Origin: Comamonadaceae bacterium
GTDB lineage: Bacteria > Pseudomonadota > Gammaproteobacteria > Burkholderiales > Burkholderiaceae_C
Length of the DNA: 12,155 nt
Assembly (NCBI GenBank): GCA_947458415.1
Contig: CANGZG010000064.1
Location: forward strand, 1 to 12,155
Direction of reading: 5' to 3'
Positions 1 to 5,823 of this stretch are shown here, one piece after another. Positions within the stretch are counted from its first letter, which is position 1; each line of letters starts with the position of its first letter. Made by a program: the position numbers and the translations under genes. The notes under the pieces were generated by a model, which was not told the origin of the DNA, ran no database searches, and saw only the letters and a program-made list of their open reading frames with translations.

Positions 1-141
1 AAACAATGCCCAGATGCCCAATAAGGTTGGCGTGTGGGTGTCAAACACCGCCGGCAAGAGCAGCAGCAGAATGAAAATTGCAATGATCCAACCCCAATGG
101 GTTCGGCCTGCGCTGGTGAAATTGGCAGCATCTCCAATCAT
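1..141 (-). CDS. ABC transporter inner-membrane permease, LivM-type (N-terminal fragment)
   Basis: The first 47 codons of a gene that continues beyond the left edge. The translation starts MIGDAANFTSAGRTHWGW and then runs into a strongly hydrophobic stretch (about residues 17-33), which would be the first membrane helix. The start is chosen because its ATG (141-139) overlaps the TGA of the upstream permease gene (140-138) as ATGA, the usual translationally coupled arrangement of the two permeases in branched-chain amino acid-type (HAAT) ABC systems. The short soluble N-terminus followed by a helix fits LivM/UrtC-type permeases, the second half of the membrane channel. Family membership rests mainly on gene order because so little of the protein is visible. 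The ATPase genes (LivG/LivF-type) would be expected further left. Confidence 0.75.
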   Translation of the reverse strand, partial: MIGDAANFTSAGRTHWGWIIAIFILLLLLPAVFDTHTPTLLGIWALF

Positions 142-1004
142 GGCGCGTTACGGAAAAAGCGACCTGTGATGCCTTGGGGCATCAAGCGCAACAACACCAC
201 TGCAAACGCGAGCATGACGATTTCGCCAATCACGGGGGTGGAGCCAAAAGACACGAGTTGATTGATGGTGCCAAAAATCACCGAACTCGACAGCGTGCCG
301 GTGATGACCGCTGCACCACCGGTGATCACCGTGATAAAAGCTTTGGCAATGTAAGCACCGCCAGACGAAGGCAACAAACCTGTGAGCGGCGCCAACACGC
401 CACCCGCCAAACCTGACAAGGCTGCGCCCACGGTGAAAGTCCACATGTACACGCGCTTGGGGTCATAGCCCAAAGACGACGCCACATCGGCACTTTGCAT
501 CGCGCCACGCGCGACCAAACCCAAACGGGTGAAACGCATCACCAACCACATGCAAATGATGAGCAAGGTGGCAATGCCAATGATGAACAAGTTGTAGCCA
601 CCCATTTGGAACTCGCCCAGTTCGTAACCAGGGATAGGGGCTGGCACACTGACCGCAGTGTTGCCAAAAATGAACGTGATGATGCCCACCATCAGCAAGG
701 ACAATCCCCACGTGGCCAACATGGTGTCAATCATCCGCCCGTACAAATGACGAACCACCAGTCGCTCAACCAACAAGCCCAAGATGCCCACCACCAACGG
801 GGAAATGACAAGCATGGCGAAGTAAATATTGATGTCTGCTTTGGCGCAGGCAATCGTGGTGTAACCACCGATCATGACGAACTCGCCGTGCGCCAAATTG
901 ATCACACGCATCATGCCGAAAACGACCGCCAGTCCAGCGCTGGTCAGCGCCAAAAAAGCAATCATGTAGATGATTTCTAAAAGTACTACCGCAGCGTAAT
1001 CCAT
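138..1004 (-). CDS. ABC transporter inner-membrane permease, LivH/UrtB-type
   Basis: A 288-residue integral membrane protein made of about eight hydrophobic segments, full length for a LivH-type permease. It would form half of the channel that moves a solute delivered by the binding protein encoded just upstream. Family marks are the N-terminal segment with FGMMRVINLAHGEF (about 29-42), the IDTMLATWGLSLL segment (about 92-104), and the cytoplasmic loop TRLGLVARGAMQSADVASSLG (about 159-179), where the ATPase is expected to dock. The ATWGLSL motif is closer in feel to urea/amide (UrtB) permeases than to E. coli LivH, so the substrate should not be assumed to be leucine. A purine-rich AGAGAG lies just upstream of the ATG. 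The gene follows the binding-protein gene by 57 bases and overlaps the next permease by four bases, so the three form one operon. Confidence 0.88.
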   Translation of the reverse strand: MDYAAVVLLEIIYMIAFLALTSAGLAVVFGMMRVINLAHGEFVMIGGYTTIACAKADINIYFAMLVISPLVVGILGLLVERLVVRHLYGRMIDTMLATWGLSLLMVGIITFIFGNTAVSVPAPIPGYELGEFQMGGYNLFIIGIATLLIICMWLVMRFTRLGLVARGAMQSADVASSLGYDPKRVYMWTFTVGAALSGLAGGVLAPLTGLLPSSGGAYIAKAFITVITGGAAVITGTLSSSVIFGTINQLVSFGSTPVIGEIVMLAFAVVLLRLMPQGITGRFFRNAP

Positions 1005-1061
1005 CGCAACTCTCTGAAACTTGGGCGCCCCAACCCACCCGGGTCAGGGCGCCATCCGACA

Positions 1062-2297
1062 TTAAATTTTGACTTCGTACTGCTTGTTGTCTTTCGGATT
1101 TTTTTGCAAGTCGCAGAACTGCAGCGTGTCAGACGGTGGACGCGCTTTGAACTGTTGCTTGATGGTGAGTTTTTGGTTTTTCACTTCCATCACGTTGATG
1201 TCCAAAATCGCGTGGTGTGTTTTGGGGTCCAGCGTGACTGTGCCGCCAGGACCTTGGATGCTGACGCCAGACTCAATGGCTGCGAGCATTTTTTCGCGGT
1301 CCAACGAACCTGCTTTTTTGACACAAGCAGCCCACAACATGATGCCTTGGTATTGCGAAACGGCGATCTCGTGAACCAACTTGGTGTTGCCAAAACGCTT
1401 GCCCCACTTGGCCAAAAAGTCTTTGTTGGCAGGGTTGGTGTTTTCTTGGCTGTAGTTACCAGCGATCAAGATGCCGTCGCCTTCGGCGGCAGACAACGCC
1501 AAGTGTTCGTTGCCCACACCGAAGGTGGTCGAGCACAACGGAATCTTTTTGTTCATGCCGGATGCAGCCCATTGACGGAAGAAGGACATGTGTGCGCCTC
1601 CGACCAACGCCGCCACCACAAACTTGGGTTTTTCTTGCTGGATCTTGGCGATGGTTGAACCAAAGTCAGACACGTCCAAGGGGAAGAAGTTGGTTTGCAA
1701 CACTTTGCCACCACCTTTGGTGATGTAGTGTGTCAACCACTTCGAAGTGATCTGGCCGTAGTTGTAGTCGGCAGCCAACACATACGCGGTGTTGCCCCAT
1801 TGCTTGAGCGCCACTTCGACAATCGGTTCAACCGCTTGGGCCGGGGTGGTTCCAGTGCAAACGATGTTGCGGTCACACACGCCGCCTTCGTACAACACGT
1901 TGTAAAAGTACAGTGAGTTGGCGCGGTGGAATGTCTGGCGAATCGCTTCGCGGGATGCCGAGGTGATGCCGCCATGCGTGACGTCCACTTTGTCGTCACG
2001 GGTCAGTTGTTGTGCGTACTTGGTGTAGAGCGCAATGTCATACTGGGAGTCATACTGAACCACTTGGATCTTGCGACCCAGCAAACCACCTGCGGCGTTG
2101 ATTTCTTCAGCAGCCAATGTGGTGGCCATCACCATGGGTTTGCCATAAGCATCCAAGTTGCCTGAATTGTCAAGAATCGAGCCGAGTTTGATGGGTGCGC
2201 CTTGTGCCAGCACCATTTCGAATGGGATGGTTGCGCCCAGTGCGGTCAGACCGGCTGAACCAGTTCCTGCCAAAAATTGGCGACGTGAAAAGCTCAT
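1062..2297 (-). CDS. Periplasmic substrate-binding protein of a HAAT-type ABC transporter (UrtA/AmiC/FmdD-like), Tat-exported
   Basis: A 411-residue periplasmic receptor of the Peripla_BP_5/BP_6 superfamily. The N-terminus carries a twin-arginine export signal: SRRQFLA at residues 4-10, a hydrophobic stretch, and a probable cleavage after VLA near residue 31. The mature part opens with IKLGSILDNSGNLDAYGKP, the usual first strand and ligand loop. Later stretches such as GGLLGRKIQVVQYDSQYD, GGITSASREAI, YNVLYEGGVCDRN and the HH pair in LDPKTHHAILDIN resemble urea, short-chain amide and AmiC-type receptors more than LivJ/LivK. AGGAG (2309-2305) sits eight bases before the ATG, which fixes the start. 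The substrate cannot be read from the sequence. Urea or amides are suggested by family; an aromatic acid is suggested by the neighbouring catabolic genes, as HAAT transporters for p-coumarate are known in Rhodopseudomonas. It is the first gene of the transporter group. Confidence 0.88.
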   Translation of the reverse strand: MSFSRRQFLAGTGSAGLTALGATIPFEMVLAQGAPIKLGSILDNSGNLDAYGKPMVMATTLAAEEINAAGGLLGRKIQVVQYDSQYDIALYTKYAQQLTRDDKVDVTHGGITSASREAIRQTFHRANSLYFYNVLYEGGVCDRNIVCTGTTPAQAVEPIVEVALKQWGNTAYVLAADYNYGQITSKWLTHYITKGGGKVLQTNFFPLDVSDFGSTIAKIQQEKPKFVVAALVGGAHMSFFRQWAASGMNKKIPLCSTTFGVGNEHLALSAAEGDGILIAGNYSQENTNPANKDFLAKWGKRFGNTKLVHEIAVSQYQGIMLWAACVKKAGSLDREKMLAAIESGVSIQGPGGTVTLDPKTHHAILDINVMEVKNQKLTIKQQFKARPPSDTLQFCDLQKNPKDNKQYEVKI

Positions 2298-2310
2298 GCT
2301 GTTACTCCTG

Positions 2311-2329
2311 AAAAATGAGCGAATTGCTC
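2311..2329 (-). terminator. Weak hairpin plus U-run between the flotillin and binding-protein genes
   Basis: On the minus strand GAGC and GCTC (2329-2326 and 2320-2317) enclose a five-base loop and are followed directly by ATTTTT, just before the AGGAG of the binding-protein gene. A four-base stem is short for an intrinsic terminator, so it may only attenuate, or may be chance. Its position in the 71-base gap would help separate transporter expression from flotillin expression. Confidence 0.25.
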
Positions 2330-2368
2330 GTGGTTGGGGAAACGAAAAATGAAAAGAGACCAGCGGTG

Positions 2369-3988
2369 TCAGGTTTTGTCACCGCCTGGGGCTGGTTTGC
2401 CAGCGGCCGCGTCAATCGAGCCGGACAAGTCCACACCGATTTGGTCACCGATGCTCTTGAGCGCAGGCAATTGCAACGCCATGCCCAAAATGCTGTCCAT
2501 GACTTGCGTGACAGGTGGCTTGCCACCACCGCCGTCACCAGCTGAGGCGCCACCGGCAGTGTTGCCTGCACCGTTGGTTGCGCCAAACCCGCTGACGTGG
2601 TTGATTCGAATGCTGTCGATTTTTTCAATCGGTCGCATCATGTGCGACATGATTTCGGGCAAACGGTCCAAACGGTATTGCTCAAGCTTCATGTGCAACA
2701 CCGGTGTGCTGAGTGCGTTTTCCGCATCGATCAGTGCGCGTGAGCCTTCGGATTCGGCCAGCATGCGGGCTTTCTCTGCAGCGGCACGCGTGTGCGTGGC
2801 TTCTGCCTCCGCTTTCGCACGCTTTAACAACACGGTCACTTCGGTGGCAGCGTTGGCTTCTGCGACTTCGCCCGCTTCTTTCACGCGTTTGACCGCCATT
2901 TCCAACGAACGGTCTGCCACAGCACGCTCGCGATCGGTTTGGACTTTTTCTTGCGCCAAGATCACTTCGGTGCGCGCGAGTTCAGCCGCGGCTTGTGCAT
3001 GGGCTTCTTCAGCTTGCTTGGCCGACAAGGTGATGGAGCTTTCCAACTTACGCACCTCGGAGTTGAGCTGGGCTTCGATTTCCGATTTGCGCAATTCACG
3101 TTGCTTTTCGATCTCGCGCATGCGGGTTTCTTGTTCACGGCCAATGCGGGCGGCTTCGGTGGCCGCCTGCGACTCTTCGCGTGAACGCGCGGTCTCTGCA
3201 TCGCTTTGCGCCTTGATTTTTTCCAACTCCAAACGCTGGCTGATTTGCGCTTCCTCTTCTTGTTGGTTCAGCAACAAGCGCTGCTTGGTGGCGTCCAGTT
3301 GGGTTTGACGCACAGAAATGTCGGCTTCGGATTCGATTTGCACACGTTTTTTGCGGTTGACCGCGATGATCTCGGCCAAGCGACGCATACCCACAGAATT
3401 GAAGGCGTTGTTTTCGTCCAATGCTGAGAAAGAAGTTTGGTCCAAGCGGGTCAACGACACCGAGTCCAGAACCACGCCGTTCTCGGCCAAATTGCCTTTG
3501 AGCAACGCAGAAATGTCTGCGACAAACTGAGAGCGCTTTTCGTGGATCTGGTCCATGGTGCGACTGGCTGCGACCGCTTGCACCGCGTCGATGAAACGAC
3601 CTTCCAGCAAATTGCGCATGCCTTCCGGGTTGAACGACTTTGAACCCAGTGACTGCGCCGCGGTGGCCACACCTTCGATGGTGGGCTGCACCCGCACGTA
3701 AAACTCCAGCTCGGCATCCACCCGCATGCGGTCTTCGGTGATCAGAGATTTTTCAGCGACCCGGCGCACCTCGACACGGATGGTGCGCAGGTTGATTTCA
3801 TCGATCTTGTGCAAAAACGGCAGAGACAAACAACCGCCAGAGATGAGTGTTTTTTGACCGCCAAAACCCGTTCGGATGATGGCCACGTCGCGACTCGATT
3901 TGCGATAGAAGTGATTGAGAAACGTAACGAGTGCCGCGATCGCGACCACCAGTACAACGATGCCAAACAACCAAGCAAGAACTATCAT
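2369..3988 (-). CDS. yqiK: Flotillin / SPFH-domain membrane scaffold protein, YqiK-type
   Basis: A 539-residue bacterial flotillin, close to the length of E. coli YqiK. One N-terminal membrane segment (about 3-24) is followed by an SPFH/PHB domain (about 30-200) with IIRTGFGGQKTLISGG, LITEDRMRVDAELEFYVRV and LDSVSLTRLDQTSF. A long, highly charged coiled coil (about 205-425) is rich in Glu, Ala, Arg and Gln. The flotillin C-terminal segment (about 428-466) includes EKIDSIRINHVSGFG. A Gly/Ala-rich linker and a short conserved-looking tail end the protein. Flotillins oligomerise at the inner membrane and organise fluid or ordered domains; no enzymatic activity is expected. A GAGGAAG sequence (3999-3993) just upstream supports the start. 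In many bacteria the gene is paired with an NfeD-like gene (yqiJ in E. coli); none is present on either side. It sits between an amidohydrolase gene and an ABC-transporter operon, all on the same strand. Confidence 0.9.
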   Translation of the reverse strand: MIVLAWLFGIVVLVVAIAALVTFLNHFYRKSSRDVAIIRTGFGGQKTLISGGCLSLPFLHKIDEINLRTIRVEVRRVAEKSLITEDRMRVDAELEFYVRVQPTIEGVATAAQSLGSKSFNPEGMRNLLEGRFIDAVQAVAASRTMDQIHEKRSQFVADISALLKGNLAENGVVLDSVSLTRLDQTSFSALDENNAFNSVGMRRLAEIIAVNRKKRVQIESEADISVRQTQLDATKQRLLLNQQEEEAQISQRLELEKIKAQSDAETARSREESQAATEAARIGREQETRMREIEKQRELRKSEIEAQLNSEVRKLESSITLSAKQAEEAHAQAAAELARTEVILAQEKVQTDRERAVADRSLEMAVKRVKEAGEVAEANAATEVTVLLKRAKAEAEATHTRAAAEKARMLAESEGSRALIDAENALSTPVLHMKLEQYRLDRLPEIMSHMMRPIEKIDSIRINHVSGFGATNGAGNTAGGASAGDGGGGKPPVTQVMDSILGMALQLPALKSIGDQIGVDLSGSIDAAAGKPAPGGDKT

Positions 3989-4025
3989 GCGACTTCCTCA
4001 TGGGTGACAACCAACAACTCGAGGC

Positions 4026-4056
4026 ATTCTAGGATCAAGGTTTTTCATGGTGTCTA
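4026..4056 (-). promoter_or_regulatory. Candidate sigma-70-type promoter for the flotillin gene
   Basis: On the minus strand TAGACA (4056-4051) and TAGAAT (4031-4026) resemble -35 and -10 hexamers, one or two mismatches each from consensus. They are separated by 19 bases, which is longer than ideal. The predicted start would leave a leader of roughly 30 bases carrying the GAGGAAG ribosome-binding site. This is pattern matching only. Confidence 0.25.
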
Positions 4057-4084
4057 AGTAGTTCCCCTGTGAAAAGTCCCTTGT

Positions 4085-4126
4085 TCTGATAAGCCTTAAT
4101 GCCAATGGGCTTAATTGCGTATCAGA
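4085..4126. repeat. Interrupted inverted repeat abutting the amidohydrolase stop codon
   Basis: A perfect seven-base inverted repeat, TCTGATA (4085-4091) and TATCAGA (4120-4126), encloses a second inverted pair, AGCC (4092-4095) and GGCT (4108-4111), with a 12-base loop and an eight-base bulge on one side. On the minus strand it begins directly after the amidohydrolase TGA. No U-run follows on either strand, so a classical intrinsic terminator is unlikely. An mRNA 3'-end structure or a protein-binding site are alternatives. The pairing is seen; the function is not known. Confidence 0.4.
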
Positions 4127-5011
4127 TCAATGATGAGGCTGACTGTCGGCTTGCAACCCCAACAACCGCACTGCATTGCCTTTCAAAATGCCTGGCATCA
4201 CCTCGGGCTTGAAACCTGCAACCTCGAAATCTTTCATCCAGCGCTCGGGCGTGATCAACGGGTAATCACTGCCAAACAACACCCGGTCTTTGAGCAATGT
4301 GTTGGCATACTGAACCAAATTTTGGGGGAAATATTTCGGGCTCCAGCCTGAGAGGTCTATCCACACATTGGGTTTGTGCATGGCCACACTCAATGCCTCG
4401 TCTTGCCAAGGAAAACTCGGGTGCGCCATGACGATTTGCATGTCGGGCCAGTCAATCGCGACATCGTCCAAATGCATCGGGTTGCTGTAGGCCAAACGCA
4501 ACCCACCACCGCAACGCATGCCACTGCCGATGCCGCTGTGGCCGGTGTGAAAAATCGCGGGCAATTTGTGGGCGTTGATGACCTCATAAATGGGCCAGGC
4601 CATTTTGTCGTAGGGATGGCAGCCTTGGGCAGTCGGGTGAAATTTGAACCCGCGCACGCCCTCCTCTTTGATCAGCCGCTCGGCTTCACGCGCGCCGAAT
4701 TTGCCTTTGTGCGGATCGATACTGGCAAAGGCAATCATCATGTCACTGTTGTCGCGCGCAGCTTTGGCAATCTCTTCATTGGGTATGCGTCTGCGCCCCA
4801 TGTGTGACTCGGTGTCAACCGTGAACATGACCAGACCGAGTTTGCGTTCGCGGTAATAAGCCACCGTCTCTTCGATGGTGGGCCTGCGGTCAGAGCCAAA
4901 GTATTTGTCAGCGGCGCGGTCGTACTCCTCGCCGTAATTGTCAAAAGGGTTCCAGCAACTGACTTCGGCATGTGTGTGGATGTCTATGGCAATCAGGTCT
5001 TGGTGTTTCAT
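4127..5011 (-). CDS. Amidohydrolase-2 family protein, probable 4-hydroxyphenyl-beta-ketoacyl-CoA hydrolase (CouO-like)
   Basis: A 294-residue cytosolic metal-dependent hydrolase with the TIM-barrel signature of the amidohydrolase-2 family. Visible metal and catalytic candidates are HxH at 12 and 14 (DIHTHAE), H125 (FKFHPTAQG), H155 and H158 (FHTGHSG), H197 (MAHPSFP) and D249 (LFGSDYP). The family contains decarboxylases and hydrolases. This branch (FDNYGEEYDRAADKYFG near the N-terminus, LSGWSPKYFP near 220) resembles proteins annotated as 4-hydroxyphenyl-beta-ketoacyl-CoA hydrolase, which in the coumarate pathway of Rhodococcus splits the beta-ketoacyl-CoA into 4-hydroxybenzoate and acetyl-CoA. 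The adjacent divergent hydratase and feruloyl-CoA synthase genes support that role. The product assignment combines remembered family resemblance with context; a decarboxylase or lactonase remains possible. No strong Shine-Dalgarno sequence is seen, but the start leaves the correct short lead-in to the HxH motif. Confidence 0.82.
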   Translation of the reverse strand: MKHQDLIAIDIHTHAEVSCWNPFDNYGEEYDRAADKYFGSDRRPTIEETVAYYRERKLGLVMFTVDTESHMGRRRIPNEEIAKAARDNSDMMIAFASIDPHKGKFGAREAERLIKEEGVRGFKFHPTAQGCHPYDKMAWPIYEVINAHKLPAIFHTGHSGIGSGMRCGGGLRLAYSNPMHLDDVAIDWPDMQIVMAHPSFPWQDEALSVAMHKPNVWIDLSGWSPKYFPQNLVQYANTLLKDRVLFGSDYPLITPERWMKDFEVAGFKPEVMPGILKGNAVRLLGLQADSQPHH

Positions 5012-5049
5012 GGTCGTTTAAGATGGTTTGATCAACTATAACCAGACGC
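5012..5049. promoter_or_regulatory. Divergent intergenic spacer with opposed -10-like boxes and a TTGATCAA palindrome
   Basis: Only 38 bases separate the start codons of the divergent amidohydrolase and hydratase genes. TATAAC (5037-5042) on the plus strand and TATAGT (5040-5035) on the minus strand overlap, each close to the sigma-70 -10 consensus. The perfect palindrome TTGATCAA (5028-5035) lies beside them and could be an operator core. The plus-strand box would put transcription start almost at the hydratase ATG (5050), implying a very short or absent leader; indeed no ribosome-binding site is visible there. Convincing -35 boxes were not found. The elements are seen; promoter activity is inferred. 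Confidence 0.35.
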
Positions 5050-5823
5050 ATGAACCCTGATCTCCACTTTGAAATGCAAGACCACATCGCGGTGGTTCGC
5101 TTGAACCGTCCCGCCAAACGCAATGCACTCAACGATGCCTTGGTCAATGCTTTGCGAGAGGTGTTCGCCAACCTGCCGACTCACGCACGCGCGGCCGTGG
5201 TGCATGGCGACGGCGAACATTTTTGTGCGGGCCTCGACCTGAGCGAGTTGCAGTCACGTGACGCTGGCGAAGGCATGCACCATTCGCGCATGTGGCACAG
5301 CGCGTTTGCGCAAATTCAATTTGGTGCGGTCCCTGTTGTCGCTGCCCTGCACGGCGCGGTGGTGGGCGGCGGCTTAGAGCTTGCCGCGTCTTGCCATATT
5401 CGGGTTGCCGATGAAACCACTTTTTACGCGCTGCCAGAAGGCTCACGTGGCATTTTTGTGGGCGGTGGCGGCGCCGTTCGCATTCCTAAACTGATTGGTG
5501 TGGCTCGCATGACCGACATGATGATGACGGGGCGGGTCTACAACGCAGCCGACGGTGAGCGCGCCGGGTTTGCGCAATACCTCGTACCGCCAGGCCAAGC
5601 GCTTGAGAAAGCCCTGGAACTGGCCACTCACATCGCAGGTAATGCACCATTGACCAATCATGCCTTGATGCATGCCCTGCCTCGGATTGCAGAGCAGCCT
5701 GCTGACCATGGCTTCATCACCGAGTCACTGATGTCTTCCATCACCCAAGCTGCACCTGAGGCCAAAGCGCGTGTCGATGCATTTTTGCAAGGCCGCGCCA
5801 ACAAAGTCACGCCCAAGCCATGA
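5050..5823 (+). CDS. Enoyl-CoA hydratase/isomerase (crotonase) family protein
   Basis: A 257-residue cytosolic crotonase-fold enzyme of normal length. VVRLNRPAKRNALND (about 16-30) opens the fold. HFCAGLDL (57-64) and GAVVGGG (102-108) supply the oxyanion hole for the thioester carbonyl. Both acid/base glutamates of true enoyl-CoA hydratases have counterparts: E110 in GGGLELA and E130 in ALPEGSRG. It therefore has the residues expected for hydration of an alpha,beta-unsaturated acyl-CoA. It does not obviously match the feruloyl-CoA hydratase/lyase subgroup, so it may hydrate only and leave side-chain cleavage to the divergent amidohydrolase. The start is the only one giving the usual lead-in to the first strand, although no Shine-Dalgarno sequence precedes it. 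Its TGA overlaps the ligase ATG as ATGA, so the two are co-translated. Confidence 0.87.
   Translation: MNPDLHFEMQDHIAVVRLNRPAKRNALNDALVNALREVFANLPTHARAAVVHGDGEHFCAGLDLSELQSRDAGEGMHHSRMWHSAFAQIQFGAVPVVAALHGAVVGGGLELAASCHIRVADETTFYALPEGSRGIFVGGGGAVRIPKLIGVARMTDMMMTGRVYNAADGERAGFAQYLVPPGQALEKALELATHIAGNAPLTNHALMHALPRIAEQPADHGFITESLMSSITQAAPEAKARVDAFLQGRANKVTPKP

Noticed and set aside
2334..3308. A 324-codon open frame on the plus strand, rich in Ser and Ala.
   Set aside because: It is the antisense shadow of the flotillin coiled-coil region; composition follows the codon pattern of the opposite strand, and no domain is recognisable.
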